Assembly (NCBI GenBank): GCA_963854835.1
Contig: OY978525.1
Span: 71,475,628-71,539,627 of the forward strand
Direction: 5' to 3'
DNA from: Megamerina dolium
Lineage: Eukaryota > Arthropoda > Insecta > Diptera > Megamerinidae
Length of the DNA: 64,000 nucleotides
Part shown: one piece after another, positions 1 through 10,039 of the stretch
Layout of the letters: every line of letters starts with the position of its first letter
How positions within the stretch are numbered: position 1 is the stretch's first letter
Made by a program: the position numbers and the translations under genes
Notes under the pieces: model-generated
Seen by the model: the letters and a program-made list of their open reading frames with translations, nothing else
The model's database searches: none
What the model was told of the DNA's origin: nothing

Positions 1-214
1 AACGTTTATATTTCAGCATCAAAAATACAAAGTAGAGACAAGCTCAGGGTACGTGTTTTGTCTGCTATGTATGTACATTTTATTTCGATATACCCCATTC
101 AATGGATGGACAACATCTTGCAGCGTGATTTCTCAATAGTAATTTGTATCTTATTCTAAAAATTGTAAGGTCGACCCCTTTATCACACTACATTTTAGCT
201 AATTACTCTGTCTA

Positions 215-430
215 TTATTGATTTTCCCTTACTAGTTCATGTGATCTCTGCAATTTGTATGTTAATACTTTATTTTGGTCATCCGCGTTATAAAACGGTG
301 ATCTTTTTGTCTTCACACTTGTTGGCGTATATGAGTAGGTATTAAAACCGTATAGAACACTAAATGGCGTTCTCCTTGTCAAAGTATGTGCGCTGTTTTT
401 GTGTACATGCATTGTTGCGTTAAACGTTTG
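215..430 (-). pseudogene. LTR-retrotransposon integrase C-terminal fragment
   Basis: A short open stretch on the minus strand reads like the region after the integrase core of gypsy/errantivirus-type elements, where host-like peptides of the form 'NxxxHxxTxxTPFxVLYG' occur. Here TPFSVLYGFNTY is visible around residues 15-26. No zinc-binding domain or catalytic triad lies beside it, so it is a scrap, cut off near the 3' end of the RTE-like element that starts around 525. It could belong to the same class as the errantivirus at 3.5-8.4 kb, but the two sequences are not obviously the same copy. The first 214 bases hold nothing I recognise. Confidence 0.5.
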
Positions 431-554
431 ACGTAAAATATCTTGTTAAACAAAATATTTCGCAGTATCCAGCCGGCTGCGCAACAATATTGTGTAATAT
501 TTCCACCACAACATTACTTTCTTACTTATGTGGCCATAACAACCGAATATCGAT

Positions 555-1316
555 TTAGGCCGAATATAACAAGCTTCGCCAGCCATCTCTGGTCTTCGCT
601 AGCTGGCGGCAGTTAGAAATTCCAAGCGCCGTCAGGTTCTTCAGTACTTGGTCTTTCCACCGGATGTTAGGTCTTCCTCTTCTGCGTCGTCCTCCAGCGG
701 GTTCCGAATATAACACCTTCTTAGCTGGAGCGTGATCTTCCATTCGCTCGACATGACCTAGCCAGCGCAGCCGCTGGATTTTGATGCGCTTTACTATGTC
801 AATATCAGCATACAGCTCATGGTTGTACCTTATTCGGTACTCGCCACCAACGCAAATAGGTCCAAAGATCTTGCGTAGGACTTTTCTCTCGAAAACTCCA
901 AGCATTCGCTCATCCGAGGTGGAAATTGTCCAGACTTCAGCGCCATATGTTAGGACAAGCATGATGAGAGACTTGTAAAGTGTCTTCGAGAGGGCTTGAC
1001 TTCTCAGGTGCTTACTTAGTCCAAAGTAGCACCTGTTTGCAAGAGTAATTCTTCGCAATATCTCCAGGCTGACGTCATTACTGCTGGTTCCAAGATAGAC
1101 AAAGTCTCTTATTACTTCAAAAGCGTAGTTGTCAGCAGTGACGTGCTGTCCAGTACGCCGGGACTCTTTGTTTGTTGACACTAGATACTTCGTCTTGCCC
1201 TCGTTCACCGTGAGACCCATCTGACGCGACTCTCTTTCCAACTCTGAGAATGCTGCACTGAATGCTCGCTTGTTTATGCCGATTATGTCAATATCGTCGG
1301 CATACGCCTGCAGCAT
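555..1316 (-). pseudogene. Reverse transcriptase, C-terminal half (RTE-like)
   Basis: This 253-codon open frame starts inside the RT palm at YADDIDIIG (residues 6-14), the catalytic YADD box, and runs through the thumb to the C-terminus. The tail contains RWLGHVERMEDH and a basic GGRRRRGRPNIRW block, both typical of RTE-type endonuclease/reverse transcriptase proteins common in insect genomes. The fingers and first catalytic Asp are upstream in the decayed 1320-2050 stretch, so the enzyme is incomplete. The first methionine is inside the domain and is not a genuine start. Copy 2 at 5463-6204 encodes a close relative of the same segment. Confidence 0.85.
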
Positions 1317-2051
1317 GACGCTTTTGTTGAAGATAGTACCATTTGTCGTAGATCAGCAGCTCGTATTATTTTCTTCATAATAAGATTGAAGAAGTCGCAC
1401 GATCACGAATCATTCAACAAAGTCGAATGAGCTTTGCAGGAATCCCTTACCGGACTGTCGAAAGCGGCTTTATAATCAACAAATAGGTGGTGTGTAGATC
1501 TGTTTTTCTTGAGTCTTCTCCAGGATTAGGCGCAGTGTGACCATCATCTGTAATTGGGGTTATTGATCAATCTCCTCCACTGGAGAAATTTTTCGTAGCA
1601 TCACCATTCAGTAACGTGGAGAAGTGTTCCCTCCATAGGTTCAGTACATTCTGGACATCTGTAATCAGCTTCCCATTTCCATCACGGCAAGAAGAGACGG
1701 CAAGGGTTTTAAACGGCCACTCAGGCGCTTGATCTTCTAAAAGAATTTTCGAGTCTCATTTATGTCTCTACACATCTCTATCTCCCGAACTTCCTCTTCT
1801 TGCGCCTGATAAGACGTTTATCTGCACTCCTTTTCTCTCTGTACAACTCCTTAACAGCTCGCGTTGCGCCTACACGCAGGGTTTTTCTGTAGGCGGCGTC
1901 TTGCTCTGAGTTAGCGTCGCCACTCATTCCTCAGAGGCCGATAATAACCGATTACTTCCTCGGCAGCAGTAGTCATGGAGTTGGATATATGTGTCCACCG
2001 TGCGCATGTATCATCAAGTGGGGGAGTGTTCTGCACAAGCAGATCCGATAG

Positions 2052-2745
2052 TCAAGTGGAAAATGCATCTGCTGTCTCTGGTGATCGCAGCTTACTGACG
2101 TCGAGATTTCTGTGTCCGGGACTTCTCTTGTTATTTGCGACACGTAAACGTGTGCGCACCTTAGCTGCAACAAGGTAGTGATCCGAGTCGATGTTGCCAC
2201 CACGGATTGATTTCACGTCCATCACACTGGAAGCATGCCTTCCGTCAATCACCACATGATCAATTTGGTTTCTTGTACGTTGATCTGGAGACAGCCATGT
2301 CGCTTTGTGGATGTCGAGATGCTGGAATCTGGTATCACCAATTACCATGTTTCGTGCTGCGGCGAAGTCGATCAGCCTCATTCCGTTATCGGAGGTGTTC
2401 TGGCGGAGGCTGATTTTTCCGACAGTTGGACCAAAGGTACTTTCCTTGCCCACCCTGGCATTAAAGCCTCCAAGCACGATTTTGATATCGTGGCGGGGGA
2501 AGCGGTCATAAGCTTCTTCGAGGCGCTGAAAGAAGCTCTCCTTGGTCACATTGTCCTTCTCATCCGTCGGAGCGTGAGCACATATAAGGCTGATGTTAAA
2601 GAATTTTGCCTTGATGCGGATTGTAGCCAGCTGTTCATTCACAGGTGTGAAATGTGAGACAAGTTGTCGTAGTCTCTTGCTGACCAAAAATCCACATCTT
2701 AATTCGTACTTTTCAGCATGGCAACTATAGTATATATCACGGGAC
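2052..2745 (-). pseudogene. AP-like endonuclease domain of RTE-like element
   Basis: The frame encodes the exonuclease-endonuclease-phosphatase fold that nicks target DNA for target-primed reverse transcription. Visible landmarks are ICAHAPTDEKD, the GGFNARVG active-site loop (usually GDFNA; the catalytic Asp is Gly here), DTRFQH and the terminal GGNIDSDHYLV, which holds the catalytic SDH. Related proteins are often annotated as craniofacial development protein 2-like. The frame continues a little above 2687 (CHAEKYELRCGF is readable). Substitution of the GDFN aspartate, plus loss of continuity with the RT, argues that it is dead. Confidence 0.8.
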
Positions 2746-3084
2746 GCTCTTTTGGAGCAGCCCTGTCCCGTCTATCGCTTTTCCTGGAGAACACTTATTG
2801 TTACTTAATGAATGAACCCCTAGCCTTTAAACAATGCCCCTTTTACCAAGAACTCACCTACTAAATCAACCAATGCCCAATTCTTGATTAGACTCTCTTA
2901 AACGCCTAGGTGTATATCCCAAGATTTCTCTGTTGAAGCCACACAAATCTAGCTAATTCGCTTCCACAAACAGACCCACCAGCACATGAACTGGGAGAAC
3001 GTTGGTTGTTGCTTGCGACGAATATATGGACCACAACGGCACTTGAACCGTGAGGTAACGACGAACCTGATTCCCTAAGTATTG

Positions 3085-3118
3085 AGGTATTTAAGTTCCT
3101 TTTGGAACTTAAATACCT
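3085..3118. repeat. Perfect 15-bp inverted repeat with TTTT loop
   Basis: Arms AGGTATTTAAGTTCC (3085-3099) and GGAACTTAAATACCT (3104-3118) are exact reverse complements separated by TTTT. It lies in otherwise unassigned DNA (2791-3450) between the RTE-like copy and the errantivirus remnant. It could be the tip of a foldback element or a structured leader; no coding sequence nearby supports either. Confidence 0.85.
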
Positions 3119-3221
3119 GGAATTCCAGGAGTCACACCTCTTATTCCCCGAAATGACAACTTGCAGATCTTGATGTTCAATTTTATTTAAATGTTTATTT
3201 TCAACTTTTTCCACTTAACTA

Positions 3222-3325
3222 TTTTTACACTTCTATACTTTTATACTAATACTGGAGGGCCTCGTAAGGATCGCAGTATTTTACACGCTAATACTTCACA
3301 ACTTAGAACAAGACTCTCAGTCTGA
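3222..3325. repeat. Dispersed repeat R1, copy 1
   Basis: A block of roughly 100 bp containing ACTAATACTGGAGGGCCTCG followed by TAAGGATCGCAGTATT and CACTTCACAACTT-like sequence recurs at 11640-11745 in the same orientation. It is probably an LTR or UTR fragment of an element I cannot name. The rest of 2791-3450 shows no coding sequence. Confidence 0.7.
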
Positions 3326-3912
3326 TTACTATAGTAGGATTTTATATATAATTCTTAAATACACATATATGTTGTCTCTTAAGCTATGTTCATCTATTCC
3401 TATTTCATACGTATGTATAGATGTTGGTGGTTTTCGCTAATCTCGTGATGTTTAGTACGCTTTGTTTATTCTGGAATCCGAACTGTTGGAGTTTTTGTAA
3501 GTTTAGTGTTTCTTTTATTAATCTGACGTGAATATGGTCGCTTGATATTGTTGTTAGGTTGATTTGATCCCAGTAGATGGCTGGTTTGTCTTCGGTTTCT
3601 ATCCCATTGATATTGATTGTTCAGTTGCTATATTGGATGAGAATTGTTCCTTCGACTTCTTGTAGTGGACTTCTGCAATTAGACTTAATTAATGTTTTTG
3701 GTACGTTAATAAATAAGATGAAATTGTTTTCAGGTAAACTTATGCTTTGTATGTAACCGACATAATTTAGGTTACAATGGGATGTTTGGTTCCTCAAAAG
3801 TTGGCCGGTGCAGCTGGATTCAGTACTATTTTCTTTTGTTTTTACGTCATTGCAATAGAAAATTTTCTCAACGGTTAGGCAGGTTTGATCGTAATACCCA
3901 ATTTCATTTTTG

Positions 3913-4617
3913 TTATAAGTTATGTATGGTTTTCTTATTTATTGGAAGTGGAATAATATGTAAAAATCTACTTATTTCTTTAGATATAATTGGTATTTTG
4001 ATATTAAATATGATATTGGTATCATTATAGTAGGCTTGTAATCTTAGGAGTTCGTACAATTCTTCGTATGACTTTATATTAATTAATTGGTTTTGGAAGT
4101 TATTTGAAATATTTTCGAGTTCTACATGACTCAGTATAAATTTTGATATAGTGTTGAATTTTGCAAGTAATATTGAATCTACTATATTAGACAGGTGATT
4201 GCTTAATAAGTCTATGTTGTAGTTGATTAGGTTTATATATTGTATATCAGTAATTATATCTTCTTCTCGGTCAATAATATTATTTTCTATTTGTAAGTGG
4301 TTGTTGAGAAATTTTTCTATATCGTCATGTTGTTTGTTTATGTGGTTTGTAATGTTTTTAAGTCTTTGGATCATTTGAATGTTAATTGTATTTTGGTCTG
4401 TGATAATATTTTGGATAGTGTTGGTGTTTGTTTGTAAGTTTTCTATTTGTGAGTTTATTTCGACAGCGTCAGTCTTGTCCATGTTTCTTGTTATGAATTT
4501 AATTACTGTACCTAGTCCGTTAAAGAGTCTACGTCGTTTTCTTCTTATAGGAGTGATCATTTCCAACTTGGTTTTGAGCTCATTAAGTTTTAATCTAGTT
4601 ACGTTGATTGAGTTCAT
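3913..4617 (-). pseudogene. env: Errantivirus envelope-like protein (F-type), partial
   Basis: This 234-codon frame resembles the envelope of errantiviruses, which is related to baculovirus F fusion proteins. A basic furin-type cleavage motif RRKRRR occupies residues 25-30 and is followed directly by LFNGLGTVIKF, matching the usual position and character of the fusion peptide. Downstream comes a long Asn/Ile-rich helical region (about residues 45-170) consistent with heptad repeats. The surface subunit before the cleavage site is only traceable as broken pieces up to about 4830, and the C-terminal membrane anchor lies beyond a stop at 3913. The copy is defective. Confidence 0.75.
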
Positions 4618-5109
4618 TACGGTATTTCTTTTGTCTAGGTAATCGACGGCATTTGAAATTTTGTAGATAGCATTATTTTATTCGGAAAGATTTACTACTT
4701 GAATGAAGTTATTGTATCTGTTGATGATTCGTGCTAGCCCGAGGTCAAATTGTAGTAATTTCTCATTTCTGTCTATATTTTTTACGAGTATCTCGTTCGC
4801 AATTATGAAGGGTAAACTGAAAGTGAATTTTAAATAAATTTTCGTTTCTTTGTTATTTTACCTTTGTGAATTTTTTTGTTATCTGTCGTTATTACAGTAA
4901 TTCCATTATTCTACATTCTAGGTGTAATTTTGTTTCTTCTACATTCTCGTCTAAATATGGTCTTATTTTCTTCTAAATCCTGGGTTTTCCCTAGAAATGT
5001 TCAATTTTGCAATTCTGTACTGAGTAAGGGCTTCGATTTTACTTTTTATGGATGGAAATATTTTTTCTTTGTATTCATTTATTTTGAAAGGTACTCGTGT
5101 TCGTTGTTG

Positions 5110-5453
5110 AATGTGACGGTTTTATTGAATTCATGAGTTTTCCGGGTGAAAAGTTCGTATGGTGTGTGCTTGGTGGTTGAATGAATAGAATTATTATATG
5201 TCATAATTGTTTCTTGGAAAATATTTTCGTGGTCTGTGGTTAAATTTGCTTCATTTCTTGCAGTGAATATTATTCTATATATTTCTGTGAGAGTAGAGTG
5301 AAGTCTTTCAACAGGTGAATTGCTGTTAGTTTGTTGGAACGATGTAATGTGCTGTTCTATTTCGTATTATGTACAAAAATCCTTGAAAATGTTTGCCGTA
5401 AATTCTACACCTTGATCGCACACTATCTTTTTTGGAATACCATGTTGCGTTAT
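5110..5453 (-). pseudogene. pol: Errantivirus integrase, C-terminal part of core
   Basis: Immediately below the RTE insertion the integrase core resumes with ITQHGIPKKIVCDQGVEF, which carries the second catalytic Asp (CDQG). In another frame it continues with NSPVERLHSTL, which carries the catalytic Glu, and NNSIHSTTKHTPYELF. At least one frameshift or stop lies near 5366. Together with 6265-6687 it makes one integrase interrupted by the insertion at 5454-6250. Confidence 0.8.
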
Positions 5454-6250
5454 GAACACGCGAGCAGTCAGTACAGCATTCTCAGAGTTGGAAAGAGAGT
5501 CCCGTCGGATTGGTCTTACGGTGAACGAGGGCAAGACGAAGTATCTAGTGTCAACAAACAAAGAGTCCCGGCGTCTATGACAGCATGTCACTGTTGACAA
5601 CTACGCTTTTGAAGTAGTAAGGGACTTTGTCTATCTTGGAACCAGCATTAACAGCAGTAATGACGTCAGCTTGGAGATCATGCGTAGGATAACTCTTGAC
5701 AACAGGTGTTACTTTGGGCTGAGTAAGCAATTGAGAAGTCGAGCCCTCTCTCGAAGAACGAAAACTACACTCTAGAAATCTCTCATCATGCCTGTCCTAA
5801 CATATGGCGCTGAAGCCTGGACAATTTCCATCTCGGATGAGCGAATGCTTGGAGTTTTCGAGAGAAAAGTCCTACGCAAGATCTTTGGACCTATTTGCGT
5901 TGGTGGCAAGTACCGAATAAGGTACAACCATGAGCTGTACGAGCTGTATGCCGATATTGACATAGTAAAGCGCATCAAAATCCAGCGGCTGCGCTGGCTA
6001 GGTCATGTCGATCGAATGGAAGATCACGCTCCAGCTAAGAAGGTGTTATATTCGGAACCCGCTGGAGGACGACGCAGAAGAGGAAGACCTAACCTCCGGT
6101 GGAAAGACCAAGTACTGGAGAACCTGACGGCGCTTGGAATTTCTTACTGGCGCCAGCTTGCGAAAAACAGAGATGGCTGGCGAAGTATGTTATTTTCGGG
6201 CTAAATCGATATTCGGTTGTTATGGCCACATAACCAACCAAACCAACCAT
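5454..6250 (+). mobile_element. RTE-like non-LTR retrotransposon, copy 2 (5'-truncated insertion)
   Basis: A 797-bp plus-strand insertion splits the errantivirus integrase. It is bounded by a 14-bp target-site duplication, CCATGTTGCGTTAT, at 5440-5453 and 6251-6264. It is truncated at its 5' end, as expected for target-primed reverse transcription, and ends in TTATGGCCACATAACC with a short (ACCA)-type tail. It shares coding and 3' sequence with copy 1 at 525-2790. Because it cuts an already recognisable errantivirus, it is the younger of the two. Confidence 0.93.
5463..6204 (+). pseudogene. Reverse transcriptase thumb/C-terminus (RTE-like copy 2)
   Basis: Open reading from 5788 to 6204 encodes VLTYGAEAWTISISDERML, the RWLGHVDRMEDH motif and the GGRRRRGRPNLRW basic tail found in copy 1. 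The preceding 5463-5787 still reads as the same domain (LTVNEGKTKYLVSTNKES, FVYLGTSI) but contains a stop near 5577 and a frameshift near 5770. The palm with its YADD box is missing because the insertion is 5'-truncated. A short duplicated ELYELYAD relative to copy 1 is an in-frame 6-bp repeat. Confidence 0.85.
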
Positions 6251-6264
6251 CCATGTTGCGTTAT

Positions 6265-6687
6265 AAAAGGCTCAGAGATGCTTGTTCTGGCAGTAAGTGT
6301 GTAACCTGCTGCGAATTTTGAAAATTTATCTATGATTGTTAAGATTTGATGGTGATGTATGCTATAAATGTCGATATGAATAATATCTAAAGGTTTCATA
6401 GGTGTTTCTGTTTTTTGAAAAATTAATTTTGGTGGGTTTCTATCGTATTTTAGGGTTTGAAATTTTTCGCAATTATTTATTTTTTGGTTTATTTTATTTT
6501 TCATGAAGGGGAAATAATATTGTCGTTTTAAATGGAAGTACGATTCATCGATTCCTCTATGATTCGATTTTTCATGATAGCTTCTTATTAGTTGTTCTTG
6601 TTCGTCGTTGTCTGTTACATCAGTCAAGATAATGGTGCATCTTACTAGGCGGAAAAGTCGACTGTTTGACTGTTTGTATAAGTGCAA
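6265..6687 (-). pseudogene. pol: Errantivirus integrase, zinc-binding domain and start of core
   Basis: The frame shows an HHCC-type N-terminal domain, HEKSNHRGIDESYFHLKRQY followed by NCEKFQTLK in which the last zinc-ligand Cys is Phe. Next come PLDIIHIDIYSIHHH, with the first catalytic Asp, and TIIDKFSKFAAGY. It stops at the target duplication of the RTE insertion and resumes at 5453. The upstream part (above about 6690) joins to a damaged RNase H region. The zinc-ligand change shows the copy had decayed apart from the insertion. Confidence 0.85.
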
Positions 6688-6849
6688 AAATGTCGTCTTG
6701 TGTATATATTGCTGTGAGTTTGTTTGGGGCTAGGTATGTTTTAAGAATGTTTGTTATTTCCTGTTCGGTAAAGTTGGGCCTTTTGATTATTCGTCTTTGT
6801 TTATTTCTGAAGGGTACTGTTAAAGTTGTTTGTTTGTTTCGGATTCTGA

Positions 6850-7260
6850 TGGTGTCCGGCTAGCGTAACATATTGGTTTGTCGCTGCCAATGCGGCCCTG
6901 AGATAATATTGCGCCGAGTGCGAAATTGCTAGCATCAGTGGTTATCACGAAAGGTTTTGAAATGTCAGGGTATTGTAATATTGGATCATTTTTTAGGATG
7001 TTTATGCAAACTTCGAAAGTTTTAATGTAATTGTCATTTAAATCAATCGTTTTCCCTTTTTTGAAACATTCTGTGAGAGGTTTCGTTAATTTGGCAAAAT
7101 CTTTTATGAACTTCCGGTAGTAATCAAGGAGACCTAGAATTCCTTTGATTTCTTTTTGGGTGCGAGGAATTGGGTAGTTTTGTATTGCTTGGATTTTAGC
7201 TGGATTTGGTTTTATACCATCCGTTGAATGTGTCCCAGAGAAGCAATTTCTTTTTGTAGA
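6850..7260 (-). pseudogene. pol: RT end / RNase H start remnant (errantivirus)
   Basis: With frame changes and several stops, this stretch reads as the C-terminal RT 'FLGH' region (KEIASLGHI-like), the connection, and the start of RNase H (FVITTDASNFALGAILSQGR-like spread over frames; 'tcagggccgcattggcagcg' region at 6880-6900). It follows gag directly because the protease and most RT motifs, including YxDD, have been deleted. It has no coding potential. Confidence 0.55.
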
Positions 7261-8337
7261 AATTCAGATTTATCGTTAATTCAATGTTAGCTAGTTCTTC
7301 TGTCCTTTCATAATTTGGGCCTTGATATTCATCTGAATTTTGGAATCTTTTATAGTTGTTGTTTTGGTATTCATCTAAATTTTGGAATCGATCATTTGAC
7401 ATGGCTCGGAAAATGTTTATATTATTTGTTTCTTGGGGTTTGTAGTTGGAAAAGGGGTTATTCCTCAAATTTTGGCTTCCATTGAATTTTTTTTTGGCCT
7501 AAAATTTGAGTATCTCATGTTATTATCTCTCAAATTTTCTGGCTATTGGGATCTACATGTTTGGGACAAATTTCCTTCTTGTTTAAAGAAGTTTTGATTC
7601 CTTTGTTGGGGTTATGGTGACTCGGCGTATTGTTCCCTTTTTTGAATAATATTGCCTGAAAAGGTTTGTTGTACTTGGGGTAAACTAGATCTTTGCTGGT
7701 TGTAGGGGTTCCTTGAGTAGGGAACATATCTTGAATAGAAAATATTTTGTTCTTTAATGCAGAAAACAAAGGCTCCTGCCAGAGATTTTGGTCTCATGGC
7801 TCTTATATTAGCACCTAGTGGTTCCCTAATACCGCTGAGAAATGTGGTTAAACACATTTCTGAAAATAGTTCTTTTTTTGAATTAATTACATTATTGTTG
7901 GACTCATGTATTCATATATTGTTAATTAGAGCTGACTGTAGCTCTATAACTTCACTATAAAAATATTCAATGGTTTTCCTTTCTTGTATTAGTGTGTGTA
8001 GGTTCCTAATTAGAGATGTCTCTGTCCTTTTGTCTGAATAGTGCAAGATGAGATTATTTTTTATTTCATCCCAATTAAGTTGGGTGCCGTACATATTTAT
8101 TACTTCATTAGCTGCACCATCAGTTTTGTTCCTGATTGCTCTTAAGAATATTCTGCATTGTGGTGTGTTGTCGGCTTGTTGTACGAGAGATAAGATTTCT
8201 TCAACATTATTAATAAATTCGTACAAAAGGCGAGGGTTTCCGTCAAATGGCATCAAATGGTCTTTGATGGCATCAGGGATTTTTAATTGGTTAAAAATGT
8301 CTAATGTGTTGTTTGTGTTCTGCCCATTTCCTGTCAT
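7196..8337 (-). pseudogene. gag: Errantivirus Gag (fragmented)
   Basis: The first segment (8337-7912) starts with ATG and gives an acidic/helical Gag N-terminus with PFDGNPRLLYEFINNVEEIL and ILHYSDKRTETSLIRNL, a pattern of errantivirus Gag. After a frameshift near 7910 it continues through FLSGIREPLGANIRAMRPKS (about 7850-7790) and a Gln/Asn-rich region. A C-terminal stretch (7468-7280) contains direct peptide repeats of the RFQNxDEYQxxNY type, as in the disordered Gag tails of this group. The final codons (7260-7196) already belong to RT sequence through the deletion junction. No classical CCHC knuckle was seen, which is normal for errantiviruses. Confidence 0.75.
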
Positions 8338-8574
8338 AATGTTATTTTCTGTGATCGTTTTTTATATATATATATATACAAACCCTACTTCCATTTATTA
8401 ATTATAGTTATACTATTGTATTTATAATATAATCTATATTATTTTTATATATGTATATATTATTAATGGGCTTACAAGATTACGATTGCCGTTGCTGAGA
8501 TGTTCATTGCCATTGTTCGTTGCCGTTGTCGATGAGCTTTTTTCGTCTTTTCGAAATTTGAAAATTTCACCGGG

Positions 8575-8860
8575 TTTTCTTCGTGATATGCCTTAACTTT
8601 TTTTTATTTATCTTCTCGCTGATAAACTGTCACCGATGCAATCAATTTATAATTTATGTTAGGTGTTGTGTCCTATGTTTTATATCTACTCGGTGATATG
8701 CCGTCACCGATGAGTTTATGTTTAATGGTAAAGTCAGCTTACTGTGTGTGTTGGTGATATGCCCTCACCATGAGACTTAATTGATATTCCCTCAAAAAGA
8801 CTCTGTTATTGGGAGATATTCCAACTATTCCAACAAGTAATATGCCGTTACTGTCGGATA
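8575..8860 (-). repeat. Array of small hairpins with conserved loop in errantivirus leader
   Basis: At least four short palindromes share a TATGCC/TATTCC core but have different stems. GGTGA/TCACC occurs at 8690-8713 and 8751-8774, TTGA/TCAA at 8781-8795 and AGTAA/TTACT at 8836-8852, with weaker versions at 8582 and 8616. In the element's RNA sense the loop reads GGCATA. The stems pair in each copy despite differing in sequence. The array lies just upstream of the gag start, where gypsy carries its Su(Hw) insulator array. A binding-site array, insulator or packaging function is inference only. Confidence 0.7.
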
Positions 8861-8880
8861 TGCTATATATTGAATACACA

Positions 8881-9380
8881 ACACAGAATTATGATTTTTT
8901 TTTAATATTGCACAAACACTAACACAGTTCACTTTAAAGGCTTATTTTTTTACTTTTTACCACACTCCCGTAAGACGTTCCGTTCGACTGCTCCAGTTAT
9001 AAGTTCTATTCATAGAACTTAATAAAAAAAATATATGTCTTCTTGAAATTTGCATTTATTAGGAAAAGTCTCTACTTCTGACTTGAACTAACTCTTAAAA
9101 CTAAAAATACATACATTTTATAGCTTATTGCTTTAGTTATTAATAAGTAAAAATGTTTATTACGCATTATTGATTATGTTGCGAAAACATACGCAAAATG
9201 CATAATTGACAGTTTGTAAAAGTGAAAATGCTTAATTAACTAAAGTAAATGAATTTAATAAAATGCTTATTATGTTGGATCGTTGCACCAGGAGTTGTTG
9301 TTGTTGTTGATTGTCGTTGTTATTGTTGTTTGTTGTTGTTGCTGCGTTCTGGCTTTGGTGGTGGAAGTGGCTGTGGTTGG
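8881..9380. other. Unassigned AT-rich stretch with (GTT)n tract
   Basis: No coding sequence is supported. It may include the errantivirus 5' LTR, but no TG...CA pair could be matched on the other side. A GTTGTT-rich low-complexity tract occupies about 9292-9345, just before the LOA-like endonuclease. Confidence 0.5.
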
Positions 9381-9399
9381 TTATAATATGTAACTCGCG

Positions 9400-9790
9400 C
9401 CCAAGATCAACTGCAACTCCCGAGAATTGATAATTTCATCAGCATACTTCCCTGGAAATGTACCCAAATGTCCGAAGAATACGGCAGAAAAGCTGATAAC
9501 ATTAGCGAGGAACAATTGTCTCGAGCTGATCCTAGGATGGGATGCGAATGCTGACCACATTATATGGGGAAACACGGACACCAACGCTAGAGGTGAGACT
9601 TTATTAAGTTATATACTCTCACTGGACTTAAATATTTGTAATGTTGGAAATAATCCAACATTCATAATTAGAACTAGGAAGGAAGTGTTAGACTTTAGCC
9701 TTACCATTTCTGTATCGAAATCACTTGTCAGTTACCAGTATCTGAAGTATCTGAAGAACCCTCGTCTTCTGACCATAGACAAATAAGATT
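9400..9790 (+). pseudogene. Endonuclease fragment (LOA/R1-type)
   Basis: SSAYFPGNVPKCP, the LILGWDANADHIIWGNTD active-site loop and ARGETLLSYI are characteristic of R1/LOA/jockey-group endonucleases (usual form: CDANAHHxxWGSxD). The final SDH catalytic motif appears out of frame after about 9770 as SSDHRQIRL. Upstream active-site residues are missing, so this is a remnant. Confidence 0.75.
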
Positions 9791-10039
9791 AAGATTAGGT
9801 AACAAATCTCTGACTACTGTGTCCTTTAGGTCAAAAAGGGACACCGACTGGAACAATTATTGTTACCAGGCACGATATCACTACACAACTTGTAAACAGA
9901 GTTTACAAAATAGATAGACTGGAATGGATCTTCAGAAAACTGCAAGAAAACAAAACAAATTCCTATGAAGGCAACTGTCCCTTAAAGACAAAGACCTTTA
10001 AAAGACAGGAACCCTGGTGGAGCAGCCATCTTAACATGC

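Larger units (their letters stand above)
525..2790 (-). mobile_element. RTE-like non-LTR retrotransposon, copy 1 (decayed)
   Basis: Reading leftward, an AP-type endonuclease (about 2745-2052), a decayed linker (2050-1320) and the C-terminal half of a reverse transcriptase (1316-555) follow in the order of RTE-clade elements. The 3' end near 525 shares the block TTATGGCCACATAA with copy 2 at 5454-6250, so the two belong to one family. The linker contains frameshifts and stops but still has recognisable pieces preceding the YADD box. The 5' end around 2790 is approximate and no target duplication was identified. The element cannot encode a functional protein. Confidence 0.8.
3450..8880 (-). mobile_element. 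Decayed errantivirus-like LTR retrotransposon
   Basis: On the minus strand the order is leader (8880-8340), gag (8337-7196), RT/RNase H remnant (7260-6850), integrase (6687-5110, split by an RTE insertion at 5454-6250) and env (about 4830-3500). This gag-pol-env layout defines errantiviruses (the gypsy/17.6/ZAM group). The protease and most of RT are deleted at about 7260, and many stops and frameshifts occur elsewhere. I could not identify LTR boundaries or a primer-binding site, so both ends are approximate. It is an old, defective provirus-like copy. Confidence 0.8.

Noticed and set aside
2906..3214. 102-codon minus-strand frame
   Set aside because: Spans the palindrome at 3085-3118 and shows no domain; likely chance.
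4379..4642. Hydrophobic plus-strand frame that looks like a membrane protein
   Set aside because: Antisense of the Asn/Ile-rich env sequence, which gives Leu/Ile/Phe-rich text.
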